The notes: a model not told the origin generated them from the sequence alone. A stretch of 64,000 bases of DNA from a bacterium (GCA_030427705.1 JAUIBR010000012.1:62001-126000), one strand, 5' to 3'; shown: positions 52,256 to 61,124, numbered from the stretch's first letter. Numbers and translations: made by a program.

Positions 52256-54025
52256 CTAAAACTGCGTGGGTTCAACGGTCAAACAGGTGTCGTCCATCGA
52301 CGACAACAACTCCAATTTTGGACCGACCTTGGGAAGCTCATGTTTGAAGAAGTACCGACACGCCGCGCGTTTTCCTTCGTAGTACGCGCTGTGTTTGCCG
52401 TCGCAAGCCATCGCCTGCTTGAGCCAAAGCCACGCGATGACCAGGTGTCCCGTCGCTTCGAGGTACTCCCACGAATTCGCCAGAAACACGTCAATCTTGC
52501 CCTGCATCGCCGCGCCGCAAACCGTCATCGTCGTCGCCGCCCAAGCTTGGCTCGTTGAAGCCAGCTGTTCGGCGAAAGCCTTGAGGTCTTCTGGTGCAGC
52601 GTCGCAGGTCGCCTGGATTTCACCCATCAGGGTTCGGACGGCCTGTCCATCATTCATCACAACCTTGCGACCCAAGAGGTCCAGCGATTGGATGCCGTTC
52701 GTGCCTTCATGAATCGGATTTAATCGATTCGTACGGTATAGGCGCTCGACCGGGTATTCGCGGGTGTATCCATACCCACCCAAAATCTGAATCGCATGCC
52801 GATTTGCGGTCACGCAGTACTCCGACGACCACGCTTTGACGATGGGCGTGAGGAAATCCAAGAAGTTCAGCTTGTCTTTCTTAACCTGCTCGTCGTCTGT
52901 GACCTCAATCTCGTCCAGTATCCTTGCGGCATACAGCGCCAGCGAGAGCGCGCCTTCGGTGTAAGCCTTCTGGGCGAGCAGCATACGTTTGACGTCTGTG
53001 TGTTCGATGATTGCGACGGGCTCAGATGCCGGGTCGCGGTTGGTCGCAGCCCTGCCCTGTTTGCGTTCCGTCGCGTAGTTGAGCGAGTACAAGAACCCAG
53101 CGTGCCCCAGCGCAGCCGCGCACAGTCCCACGCCGATTCGTGCCTCATTCATCATGTGGAACATGTACTTCAGGCCCTGATGTGGCTCACCGACCAAGTA
53201 GCCAACCGCACCATCCACATCGCCGAAGTTCAGCACGCAGTTGACCGTCCCTCGGTAGCCCATCTTGTGATTCAGACCGGCCAGGGTCACATCGTTGGGC
53301 TTCGTAAACCTGCCGTCATCGTCTTGTAGATAGCGAGGGACAATGAACAGGCTAATTCCCTTCACGCCGGCAGGCGCATCCGGAAGCTTCGCCAACACCA
53401 GGTGGACGATATTATCGCTCAGCTCGTGCTCGCCGCCGGAAATCCACATCTTGCTACCGGACAACCGATAGACGTCCCCGTCGGGTTCTGCTTTGGTCGT
53501 GATATCGGCCAAGGACGAGCCAGCTTGCGGCTCAGAGAGGCACATCGTGCCCAGGAATCGGCCGTCCAACATCGGCTCGACCCACGTCGATTTCTGCGCG
53601 TCCGAGCCGTGCGCGATAATCAGGTTCGAGGCTGCGATCGTTAGCAGCGGGTACGCCGCGGTCGATGCGTTCGTGCCGTGAAACACGCCCATATACGCCT
53701 GCGAGAGCGTGTGTGGCAGCTGCATTCCGCCATGGTCAAAGTCGATTGGCCCCATCATTAAACCGGCCTCACAAAACGCGTCGAGCGCCTCTTTGACTTC
53801 AGGAATGATGTGCACGGTTTCGCCGTCCCAGGTGGGCTCGTTGTTGTCCAACTTCTCGGCATGAGAAAGGAACTTGTCCTCAGCAATTCGAACCGCCGTG
53901 GTGAGAATGGCATCTACATTCTCGCGGTCCATGTGCGCGTAGCGGTCGTGCTCAAAGAGCGTCTGGATTTCAGCGAATTCGTAGAGCAGGAAATCAAGCT
54001 CACGGCGGCGGATGAAGTTGGACAT
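52256..54025 (-). CDS. acyl-CoA dehydrogenase, paralogue
   Basis: 589 residues. AcylCoA_DH_N-like start (MSNFIRRRELDFLLYEF), LSEPQAGSSLADITTKAEPD, ISGGEHEL and the catalytic-site segment HEGTNGIQSLDLLGRK. ATG 54025 is preferred to 54040, since GAGG sits 6 bp before it. First gene of an operon with tesB and the lipase-like lipoprotein. Paralogue of 38452-40212. Confidence 0.94.
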   Translation of the reverse strand: MSNFIRRRELDFLLYEFAEIQTLFEHDRYAHMDRENVDAILTTAVRIAEDKFLSHAEKLDNNEPTWDGETVHIIPEVKEALDAFCEAGLMMGPIDFDHGGMQLPHTLSQAYMGVFHGTNASTAAYPLLTIAASNLIIAHGSDAQKSTWVEPMLDGRFLGTMCLSEPQAGSSLADITTKAEPDGDVYRLSGSKMWISGGEHELSDNIVHLVLAKLPDAPAGVKGISLFIVPRYLQDDDGRFTKPNDVTLAGLNHKMGYRGTVNCVLNFGDVDGAVGYLVGEPHQGLKYMFHMMNEARIGVGLCAAALGHAGFLYSLNYATERKQGRAATNRDPASEPVAIIEHTDVKRMLLAQKAYTEGALSLALYAARILDEIEVTDDEQVKKDKLNFLDFLTPIVKAWSSEYCVTANRHAIQILGGYGYTREYPVERLYRTNRLNPIHEGTNGIQSLDLLGRKVVMNDGQAVRTLMGEIQATCDAAPEDLKAFAEQLASTSQAWAATTMTVCGAAMQGKIDVFLANSWEYLEATGHLVIAWLWLKQAMACDGKHSAYYEGKRAACRYFFKHELPKVGPKLELLSSMDDTCLTVEPTQF

Positions 54026-54137
54026 TGGCGGCCTCGTCATTGCAGTTGAGTGAGGTTATGCCTTGTTAAAGCCGTGATGGCAAAGGTACAACGCGGGCCG
54101 CGGTTTCGAGCGCGCAGACTTACCAAAAGGAAGTTCG

Positions 54138-55367
54138 ATGAGAGATTTTGATGTCGTGGTTTTCGGAGCGACCGGCTTTGCCGGAAAGCTCGTCGCCGAG
54201 TACTTCGCCAATTGTTACGGCGATTCGATTCGCTGGGCGATCGCGGGACGCTCACTCGACAAGCTCGAGGCCGTAAAGGCCGAGCTCATCGAACTTGACC
54301 CCAGCTGCAAAGACTTGCAGTTGATCGTCGCAGACAGCAATGACCGCGAGTCCCTGGAAGCGATGGCGAAGCGGACCACAGTTGTCTGCACGACTGTTGG
54401 GCCATACGCCAAATACGGTGCGTTGCTGGTCGAAGTCTGCGTCGAAACCAACACACATTATTGTGACCTAACCGGCGAAACACAGTTTATCCGTCGCAAC
54501 CTCGACGCGGGGTGGCATATGGCCGCGGAGCGTAACGGCACGCGCATCGTCCACTGCTGCGGTTACGACTCAATCCCAAGCGATATCGGGACCTTCGTGG
54601 TGCAAGAACACTGCATCGAAAAGGAGGGCAAGCCACGACCCGAAGTCGTGACGTTCGCATGGGCTGCAAAAGGCGGATTCAGCGGTGGAACGGTCGCGAG
54701 CATCATGAACATCGTCGATGAAGCCACCGAAGACAAAGACGTACGTCGCATGGTTGGACATCCATACGGACTAAATCCACCCGATAAACGCGAAGGACCT
54801 GATGGCAGCGACGATATGGGCATCGGTCAAGACCCTGATGTGGGTTGGACCGCCCCGTTCTTGATGGCGCCAATCAACACCCGAATCGTGCGGCGCTCAA
54901 ACGCGCTGATGGACTACCGATACGGCAAAAACATGTCGTACCGCGAGGTCATGAAGGCCGGGAAAGGCGCCAAAGGTCTGGCTCAAGCGACGGCCATCAC
55001 AGCTGCTATCGCCAGCTTCACCGCCGGCCTGGTGACCCCGGGAGTACGCGGAGTCCTCGAAGGATTCCTGCCTGACCCAGGCGAAGGCCCAAGCCGCGAA
55101 GATATCGAAAACGGTTTCTTCGACACCCGCATTTATGCGCGTCGCCCAGGTAAAGACCCCGTCATCGGCCGAATCTACTTGGACCTAGACCCCGGCTACG
55201 GCGGGACCGCGGTCATGCTTGGGGAAAGCGCCATCACACTGGCCTTGCATGCGGACGAACTCCCAAGCAAAGGCGGCATTTTGACACCTTCGTCAGCGAT
55301 GGGTCAGATATTGGTCGACCGGCTCAAAGATGCCGGAATGAAGATTGAGATTAAGCAGGCCGCGTGA
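54138..55367 (+). CDS. saccharopine dehydrogenase-like / trans-acting enoyl reductase family protein
   Basis: 409 residues. N-terminal NAD(P)-binding domain (VVFGATGFAGKLVAEYFA; IAGRSLDKL) and the HYCDLTGE segment typical of the trans-acting enoyl reductase/Rv2449-like family, with the Gly/Ala-rich GLAQATAITAAIASFTAGL region and FLPDPGEGPSRE. In mycobacteria relatives reduce polyketide or lipid intermediates. SD AAAGGAAG is good. Divergent from the acyl-CoA dehydrogenase operon; stop abuts the amidohydrolase stop. Confidence 0.9.
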   Translation: MRDFDVVVFGATGFAGKLVAEYFANCYGDSIRWAIAGRSLDKLEAVKAELIELDPSCKDLQLIVADSNDRESLEAMAKRTTVVCTTVGPYAKYGALLVEVCVETNTHYCDLTGETQFIRRNLDAGWHMAAERNGTRIVHCCGYDSIPSDIGTFVVQEHCIEKEGKPRPEVVTFAWAAKGGFSGGTVASIMNIVDEATEDKDVRRMVGHPYGLNPPDKREGPDGSDDMGIGQDPDVGWTAPFLMAPINTRIVRRSNALMDYRYGKNMSYREVMKAGKGAKGLAQATAITAAIASFTAGLVTPGVRGVLEGFLPDPGEGPSREDIENGFFDTRIYARRPGKDPVIGRIYLDLDPGYGGTAVMLGESAITLALHADELPSKGGILTPSSAMGQILVDRLKDAGMKIEIKQAA

Positions 55368-57248
55368 CTATTCGGCGGCAGCCGCGAAAGACTCTGAAGC
55401 CGCCTGACTCGCGCCAACACGACGCAGCGCGCGGCCCATCTTGACCTTGCCTAAAGCGTCGGTGAAGTCCGTGCCTTCCCACGCAACCTTGCCACCAATC
55501 ACCACCAACGACACGACCCCGTCACTGCGATTCACCAGCTGATGGTGTTCGAAGGACTCGCGGTAGTTCTCGATGACCGAGCCTTCACCGTCGTGACCGC
55601 GTAGTGCTTCCGGGTCAATAATGGTGACGTCTGCCGGGCGTCCTCGCTCAAGTACACCGACGTCCAAGTCGAAGAACTCGGCGGGCTCGCGGGTCAAACG
55701 CGACACCATATTCGAGACTGCGTCTAGTCCATCATCTTGCACCATCTGCAACGCACGCAGGTTGACGTCGTAGAACGCCATATTCGTGATATGAGCGCCG
55801 CTATCGCTGAATCCTGGCAACATCTTGGGGTTTTGAATCAGCTGTTTGACCACCGCAGGGTTGGTGTTTGCGGCGTAGGTATACCAATAGAGGTCGGTGT
55901 CGAACTCGCGAAGCAGTGAAATGAAGTAGTCGGCCTCATCCATGTCTTCGACCAGTGAATCGAAGAAATCGACCTCGTCCTCGTTCGGTTTGCGGTTCAG
56001 ATAGCGCTCGTATGACGCGCTAATCGGCTCACCAGCCCACGAATCGATTGGCGCACGCTCGATGTACATATCGGCCAGGTCGCGGGTCAACGTGTGGTCT
56101 TCGATCGTGAGAGCACGTTTCAGGCGGCTGATTCCCAAACCGCGTTTTCCTGAATACCACATGGCCCGAAACTCCCGTTGCCACTCAGGATCATCGAGCA
56201 CATCCATCCGCGCTTGGCGGTCCTCAAGATCGGGTTCATTCAATCGACGAAGCTCAACAATCTCCTCGGATAGAGGCGTAATCGCGCCTTCACTCCAGAC
56301 CTTGAATGGTGCGGCCAACGCCTGCAGACGGAATCGCCCATCCACAAATTTGCTGTTCAAGATCGATGACAACACGCGCCCCAGCGCACCCAAGGACTTG
56401 TTCGAAACGATGTCCATCGCGGCCACCGCCGTCAACTTCAGGGGCTTCCCGTGGAAACGTCCGCTGGTCAGCATGAAGTTGCGCAACGTCTCCGGCGGAC
56501 TGTCTTTCGGAGGGGTCGCCTGCCAAACCGCATCATGTTTACGAACCACGCTGGTCAGCCGCTTCAGCTCTTTGTACGTCCCGTATTGTGTCGGAATTTT
56601 CTGTCGGCGATTTGGGTCATTTGCCAGGTAATGAAACGGCAGAGCGTCCGTGGAAAAGCCTGCATAGCCTTCTTCCATGCCCTTCTCTACCAACGCACAC
56701 ATGGCGTCGAGTTCGGCCGGCGTTGGGTCGCGCGTGATGCTGGCCTTCAGCCCCATCACCTCGATCCGCAGCATCGAATGGGGGATCATCGGAACGACGT
56801 TTGGACCAAGGTCTAAGCCATCCAAGTGAGCCATGTAATCCGCAGAATTATCCCAACCTTCGGCGATGCCAGCGGCCCGCTCCAGAATGTGTTTGGGCAT
56901 GTTCTCGACGCGCGCAAAGCAATCCACAATCGGGTCCGCGCCGTCTTTGCGTTGTGCACCAAACGCGATGCCCAGGCTGCAATTGCTCATCACAACCGTT
57001 GTCGTGCCGTGCCGCACCGACTCCGGAAGGCCCGGTTCAATCTCGACCTCAAGGTCGTAGTGCGTGTGAATGTCCAGGAGCCCCGGCATCAGCCATTGAC
57101 CGGTCGCGTCGACCGTCTTTTTTGCTTTGCCGGTTAGCTGTCCACCAATCGCCGCAATCTTGCCATCTTGGATCGCAACATCGCCCGTGATTGGAGCGTT
57201 TCCGGTGCCATCAAAGATGGTCGCGTTCTGGATGAGGACATCCCACAT
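55368..57248 (-). CDS. amidohydrolase (N-acyl-D-amino-acid deacylase-like)
   Basis: 626 residues. Cleaves amide bonds using a metal centre; relatives act on N-acyl-D-amino acids. Family signs: DVLIQNATIFDGTG, the metal-binding DIHTHYD, CSLGIAF, FSDSGAHI and the C-terminal GRPADVTIIDPEAL. SD GGAG precedes the ATG. Longer than the 480-550 residues of classical D-aminoacylases. Substrate unproven. Confidence 0.92.
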   Translation of the reverse strand: MWDVLIQNATIFDGTGNAPITGDVAIQDGKIAAIGGQLTGKAKKTVDATGQWLMPGLLDIHTHYDLEVEIEPGLPESVRHGTTTVVMSNCSLGIAFGAQRKDGADPIVDCFARVENMPKHILERAAGIAEGWDNSADYMAHLDGLDLGPNVVPMIPHSMLRIEVMGLKASITRDPTPAELDAMCALVEKGMEEGYAGFSTDALPFHYLANDPNRRQKIPTQYGTYKELKRLTSVVRKHDAVWQATPPKDSPPETLRNFMLTSGRFHGKPLKLTAVAAMDIVSNKSLGALGRVLSSILNSKFVDGRFRLQALAAPFKVWSEGAITPLSEEIVELRRLNEPDLEDRQARMDVLDDPEWQREFRAMWYSGKRGLGISRLKRALTIEDHTLTRDLADMYIERAPIDSWAGEPISASYERYLNRKPNEDEVDFFDSLVEDMDEADYFISLLREFDTDLYWYTYAANTNPAVVKQLIQNPKMLPGFSDSGAHITNMAFYDVNLRALQMVQDDGLDAVSNMVSRLTREPAEFFDLDVGVLERGRPADVTIIDPEALRGHDGEGSVIENYRESFEHHQLVNRSDGVVSLVVIGGKVAWEGTDFTDALGKVKMGRALRRVGASQAASESFAAAAE

Positions 57249-57306
57249 ATTGTTACTCCGTTAAGTCCGGCGGCATTTTCGCAAAGCTCACCCAAGAGAG
57301 CAACTG

Positions 57307-57855
57307 CTAGCCTTCGTGGTGAGGGTGTCCGACAGTTGCCGCGGCTTCCTGCGATTGAGACTGCTGTTCCACGTCATCGAGCCCCAGAAACACTTCATCG
57401 TCAGCATCGATGGACCCATCCGAGTGATGCACGTTGTAGATGATGGCCCCTTCGGACGAGACGTACGACGACGCCAGACCATCCTTCTCTAAAGCCTGCA
57501 GGAACTTCTGTGCGCCTTTCGTCGAAAGGTGCGAGTGCGCGGCCAATTGCGGAACGGTGACTTCACCGCCAAGCGTGTAGATTTTCTGGAGGACAGCGCG
57601 TTCAGCGCGTTCATTGAGGCCGTGGGATTGCTCAGCTTTCTTCTTCTTTTTCACGCCGGCTGCGAACAGTCCAATCCCCATCATCATGATGATGCTGAAG
57701 AAAACACCCATCATCAGTGCACCATTGAAGTTCTTCGCGACTGTCACGATGTCGTGAATCGCAGCAACCACGCAGGGAGCGGAAAACAGCACCATCACTG
57801 CGCCAATCACGCGTTGGACGACGGAAACTGATTTCTGTTGGCCGGGATTATCCAT
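57307..57855 (-). CDS. membrane protein with winged-helix-like C-terminus
   Basis: 182 residues. Two hydrophobic segments (VIGAVMVLFSAPCVVAAIH; GVFFSIIMMMGIGLFAAGV), a basic KKKKK stretch, then a helix-turn-helix-like region (RAVLQKIYTLGGEVTVPQLAAHSHLSTKGAQKFLQALEKDGL) that fits a winged-helix domain, and a Gln/Ala-rich tail. Probably a membrane-tethered DNA-binding or sensory protein. ATG 57855 chosen, with AGGTG upstream; a GTG at 57867 is the alternative. Confidence 0.7.
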   Translation of the reverse strand: MDNPGQQKSVSVVQRVIGAVMVLFSAPCVVAAIHDIVTVAKNFNGALMMGVFFSIIMMMGIGLFAAGVKKKKKAEQSHGLNERAERAVLQKIYTLGGEVTVPQLAAHSHLSTKGAQKFLQALEKDGLASSYVSSEGAIIYNVHHSDGSIDADDEVFLGLDDVEQQSQSQEAAATVGHPHHEG

Positions 57856-57977
57856 TTGGACGCGCACCTAACGTTTCGGTTCCACTTGGGAATCAGGACT
57901 CTACAACAATGCGGGTTTGGCGAGAACAGTGGACTTCAACGGGATTCCCATTTAGTATCGCGCGCTCAGGACAAATT

Positions 57978-57983
57978 AGGAGG
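57978..57983 (+). promoter_or_regulatory. consensus Shine-Dalgarno that fixes a GTG start
   Basis: AGGAGG lies 6 bp before GTG 57990, which gives the patatin-like lipoprotein a proper signal peptide. The earlier ATG at 57909 would add a charged leader of 27 residues in front of it. Confidence 0.8.
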
Positions 57984-57989
57984 CATACT

Positions 57990-59621
57990 GTGCTGAAACG
58001 AATTTTTATTGGATTGATTAGTGTACTCTTCGCCTTGGGCTGCGGCGGCGATACGAGCGACGATGGCAACGCAGAAAACAACCGGGCAAACAACGGAAAC
58101 GGGAAAGGCGACCAGATTTCTGGCGAAACCGTCTGCGTCGGCATCCGCGGAAACGGTGAGCTGATCACCGCCCACTTCGGCGCACTTGCCCGAATCGCTG
58201 AACATTACGGCCCAATTGACGGCGTTTCCGGCGGAAGCTCCGGGTCGATTTCGGCATTCATGCTCTCCAGCATCCAGTCCAATCCATTGATTTTGGATTG
58301 CAACGGTGAGTCGTGCTCACTGCTTGAAACGCGAAATCGCGAAGCACTGATGCTCAAGTCCTTCCAAGGCTACGTGGAATTCCTCACCCAAACGGATGAG
58401 GCACTTGCAGTTCAATCTGCGATTCCAATCGTTCAGCAAGTTCAGGCCGAGGGAATCTCGGGCCTCGCAGCTGAAGATGCAGAGACGGCCATCGAAGCGC
58501 TCACGACCATCTTGGAAAGCGACCGAATCGCTCCCCTGGTCAACCCAGAACTGCTTCAACTTTTGGCTGCCTCGCCAAACCCTCAGTACCACATCCAGGA
58601 CATCTCGGCCGCGATTCAGGGCTTCGGCTCTTTCGGGGCTGATGACCCGAAGATTCTGGTTCGTCCAGGTCTCTTGAACTTCGAAGCGTTGGCTGACCAA
58701 CTCTCGATCGCAGCAAGCTTCTACGCTGGCTACGGCGAGTATGATGCGGATGGCGTTGAAGCATGGTTGAACGCGTGTGCTGAGCCATCACGTGGCATGC
58801 AGTGGAGCGAACTTCGCGACCTGCCATTCAACGAAACGACCAGCTGTGGCGACGCGTTCTACGGAATGTTGGGCCAATACCGCGCAGCGTTCGAAGCTAA
58901 CCCAGACGCGCCATCACGTGGCGACGACATGATCGGCACGTACATGCCAGCGCTCATCTCGACCTCGGTCCTGACGGGCGACGCTGTAACGGCTTGGGAA
59001 GGTGCTCGCGCTCAATACATGGGCGGTGAAGACCCAGAACTCGACATCAACTTCGACGACGTGCGCTTCGGCTACTTCGGTGACAGCGATTCGCTCGCCA
59101 CGCTCGAGAACAGCACGCTTGCTCGCGAAGATGCGAAGTCTCAGAAAGCACTTTCGCTTGGCACCGTTACCTGGAAGCAAGCGATCTCGCTCTCCCCTGC
59201 TGAGCCTGGTTTGGCTCGCGCACTCGAGATTCGTGAAGGCCAAGTCTCCGCTGGTGGCTGGTCCGACCTGCACCCAGTATTGGTTCTGGAAGACATGGGC
59301 TGCGAAAACGTCATCTACGTCACGCGTGAAGACCCCGAGTCGGGCTTCGCACGCGGTGTTGCCGGCCTCCTCGGCATGACCGCTGACGATGACAACGCGC
59401 TCTACTCTCTGGACAACCCAGACAGCTCGTTCAGCCAATCCATCGCCGCCGCAGCCGGCGTGTGGTGCACGGACTGGAACAACATCGAAGCGCTCAACAT
59501 CGAAGCCGTCATCACCGACGCATACAACGCGCCAATGCACACCAGCTCGGACTACCTGTCGGGCAGTGGCGCATACGAGAACCTTACGGACGCCTCGGGC
59601 GTAACGGGTTGCTCGCAGTAG
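57990..59621 (+). CDS. patatin-like phospholipase lipoprotein with altered catalytic dyad
   Basis: 543 residues, GTG start behind AGGAGG. Signal MLKRIFIGLISVLFALGC, then a short Asn/Gly linker. Patatin-like signs: an oxyanion-type GIRGNGELITAHFGALARI and the nucleophile elbow GVSGGSSGSISAF. The usual second half, a DG[GA] with Asp of the Ser-Asp dyad, is not clear: the C-terminus reads YLSGSGAYENLTDASG, which can be aligned with the SDGGHFENL motif of patatin relatives but has Gly in place of Asp. A nearby Asp (LTDASG) could substitute. Likely secreted phospholipase; activity uncertain. Confidence 0.72.
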   Translation: MLKRIFIGLISVLFALGCGGDTSDDGNAENNRANNGNGKGDQISGETVCVGIRGNGELITAHFGALARIAEHYGPIDGVSGGSSGSISAFMLSSIQSNPLILDCNGESCSLLETRNREALMLKSFQGYVEFLTQTDEALAVQSAIPIVQQVQAEGISGLAAEDAETAIEALTTILESDRIAPLVNPELLQLLAASPNPQYHIQDISAAIQGFGSFGADDPKILVRPGLLNFEALADQLSIAASFYAGYGEYDADGVEAWLNACAEPSRGMQWSELRDLPFNETTSCGDAFYGMLGQYRAAFEANPDAPSRGDDMIGTYMPALISTSVLTGDAVTAWEGARAQYMGGEDPELDINFDDVRFGYFGDSDSLATLENSTLAREDAKSQKALSLGTVTWKQAISLSPAEPGLARALEIREGQVSAGGWSDLHPVLVLEDMGCENVIYVTREDPESGFARGVAGLLGMTADDDNALYSLDNPDSSFSQSIAAAAGVWCTDWNNIEALNIEAVITDAYNAPMHTSSDYLSGSGAYENLTDASGVTGCSQ

Positions 59622-59650
59622 CTTCTGGCTTTTGGCTGTTGGCTTATAGG
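59622..59650 (+). repeat. 7-bp tandem repeat after the stop codon
   Basis: CTTCTGG, CTTTTGG, CTGTTGG and CTTATAGG follow the TAG directly. Same CTNNNGG theme as at 59680-59717 and 60875-60910, and close to the TYKTTGG units between the two paralogous lipoproteins. Confidence 0.7.
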
Positions 59651-59674
59651 GCCGCCCGGTTGGGCGGCTTTTTT
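59651..59674 (+). terminator. Rho-independent terminator
   Basis: GCCGCCC-GGTT-GGGCGGC makes a perfect 7-bp stem with a 4-nt loop followed by TTTTTT. It ends the patatin-like gene and is the best terminator in the window. Confidence 0.9.
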
Positions 59675-59681
59675 GTTTCTT

Positions 59682-59717
59682 GGGGGCTAGCGGCTTGGGG
59701 GGCTCGGGGGCTAGGGC
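59682..59717 (+). repeat. left CTNNNGG heptamer element with 14-bp inverted-repeat arm
   Basis: GGGGGCTAGCGGCT at 59682-59695 is an exact inverted copy of AGCCGCTAGCCCCC at 60877-60890. The rest is degenerate CTTGGGG/CTCGGGG units. Confidence 0.75.
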
Positions 59718-59869
59718 TCGAGTTTTCGAGTGTTCGAGTTCTCGAGTTCTCGAGTGTTCGAGTTCTCGAGTGTTCGAGTTCTCGAGTGTTCGAGTTCTCG
59801 AGTGTTCGAGTGTTCGAGTTCTCGACTGCTCGAGTTCTCGTTTGCTCGAGTTCTCGAACTCTCGAATTC
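59718..59869. repeat. 8-bp tandem array, 19 units of TCGAGTKY
   Basis: Nineteen consecutive 8-bp units, each starting TCG: mostly TCGAGTGT and TCGAGTTC in near alternation, degrading toward the right end (TCGTTTGC, TCGAACTC, TCGAATTC). Period is exact throughout. Frequent CTCGAG palindromes result. The last base is the first base of the outer membrane protein gene's stop codon. Confidence 0.95.
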
Positions 59870-60789
59870 TAGCGGCTCGCCATTTGGTCATCCGGTTCGC
59901 CAAAACGCCACGTCAAACCCACAACCAACTGCTGCTGGTCGAAGCCGCCATCAAGGATGGGAAGAATCGTGGTTGGGTCCGAGATATCACCACGGTCTAT
60001 ATACGAGTACTTGGCGTAGATATCCCACTCGTCGACGAACGTCAGAACACCGCCAATCTCAAGATTGACGCGGTTCTCGGGGTTGATTTGCGCGCCGTCG
60101 CCAGCTGCGTCAGCGACCGGGAAAAACAGCCCTGCGCCAACCCACATCGCTGCGGCTTTGGGAGCTTTGAGGACAATCTGGAACGTTGTACCGACTTCGA
60201 ACAGACCAACTCCGACGTCGTTGTGGGTCAATCCAGTGCCGAGTCCGTATAGGCCCATGTCGAACACGACGAAGTCATCGATATCGGCGCGAGCATCGAG
60301 CCCAAGGCCTGCTGAGCCCCATGCACCATCTTGATTAGTCGTCGAGCCGCCCGCGACTTTAAGGCCCGTTGCAAGCCACTCTGTCAGCCCGATGCGGGTT
60401 CCCACACTACCGTTTTGGATCGCGAGTTCGTCCATGCCACTTGGTTGTTTTGGAAGCAACGACGCACTACCAAACACCTCGGCGATACCTCCAAGCGAGT
60501 AGCGAGCTGCCAAGCGCATCATGACTGCATCCGTGAGCTTCAACGCGCCCGGCGTTCCGGTGATAATCTCGACGTTCTCACTGGTGGTAATCATGTCCAT
60601 CTGCACGCTCAGCGCGCCGGTGTTGCCAGGCGGAATCATCCATTCGTTGGACTTGTCACGGTAGGACCCAACCGAGCGCGTCGATTGATCGACGGCCGGC
60701 GCCGCCTCAAGCTGATCGGTTTGGGCGAAAGCGGTTGCAGGCAGAGCGAGTAAAAATACCAATAAATACAGAGAGTTTCGGACGTTCAT
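59869..60789 (-). CDS. predicted outer membrane protein
   Basis: 306 residues. ATG 60789 gives the signal peptide ending ATAFAQ. The mature part is beta-strand-like (GSAGLGLDARADIDDFVVFDMGLYG; FVDEWDIYAKYSYIDRGD; QQLVVGLTWRFGEP), as in porin-type or OmpW-like barrels, but with no named family. Its 3' end runs into the octamer array, and inverted heptamer-type elements bracket it. Confidence 0.78.
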   Translation of the reverse strand: MNVRNSLYLLVFLLALPATAFAQTDQLEAAPAVDQSTRSVGSYRDKSNEWMIPPGNTGALSVQMDMITTSENVEIITGTPGALKLTDAVMMRLAARYSLGGIAEVFGSASLLPKQPSGMDELAIQNGSVGTRIGLTEWLATGLKVAGGSTTNQDGAWGSAGLGLDARADIDDFVVFDMGLYGLGTGLTHNDVGVGLFEVGTTFQIVLKAPKAAAMWVGAGLFFPVADAAGDGAQINPENRVNLEIGGVLTFVDEWDIYAKYSYIDRGDISDPTTILPILDGGFDQQQLVVGLTWRFGEPDDQMASR

Positions 60790-60874
60790 TTGTGTCTCCA
60801 GCGCGTAATCGAAATTGCTAATACGCACTCACAGACGCCCACATCCCAAATCTATTCAAAAAAGTCCGAAAACA

Positions 60875-60910
60875 CGAGCCGCTAGCCCCCTAGCCGCAAG
60901 CCCCGAGCCC
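60875..60910 (-). repeat. right CTNNNGG heptamer element with 14-bp inverted-repeat arm
   Basis: On the minus strand: CTCGGGG, CTTGCGG, CTAGGGGG, CTAGCGG. AGCCGCTAGCCCCC (60877-60890) is the exact inverse of the left arm at 59682-59695. The pair frames about 1.2 kb containing the outer membrane protein gene. Confidence 0.75.
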
Positions 60911-61112
60911 ACAGGATGATGCATCGGAGTTCCCAGCGTATGTGCGACCACCTATGCACGAACAATCCGTGTGGGAGTGACACGGAGGCAGGGGGGCACT
61001 ATCTTCAAGATGTGACCTCGGAACCTATCTACACGACGAGAGTCAAGGGTTCGGTTTGCGAGATTGATTTCTCGCACTCGGAGCCATCACTCATTGACGC
61101 TTGCCATCAGTG

Positions 61113-61117
61113 GGGAG
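61113..61117 (+). promoter_or_regulatory. Shine-Dalgarno deciding a TTG start
   Basis: GGGAG lies 7 bp before TTG 61125. Alternative starts TTG 61101 and GTG 61110 have no ribosome-binding site and extend the signal peptide with polar residues. Confidence 0.65.
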
Positions 61118-61124
61118 CCATCGA

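Larger units (their letters stand above)
60790..61124. other. 335-bp non-coding region with right inverted-repeat element
   Basis: Holds the right CTNNNGG element (60875-60910) on the opposite strand to the left one. A 70-codon frame at 60916-61128 has no good Shine-Dalgarno sequence, hydrophobic core or recognisable motif and is not called. Part of the region must carry divergent promoters for 60789 (minus) and 61125 (plus); I see no strong match. Confidence 0.6.

Noticed and set aside
59718-59869. possible CRISPR or replication-origin iterons
   Set aside because: Contiguous 8-bp units without spacers or nearby dnaA, rep or cas genes.
59680-60252. long frames crossing the 8-bp array on both strands, rich in Ser/Arg/Glu/Phe
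   Set aside because: An 8-bp repeat naturally gives open 24-bp periodic frames; the translations are pure repeat and overlap a better gene.
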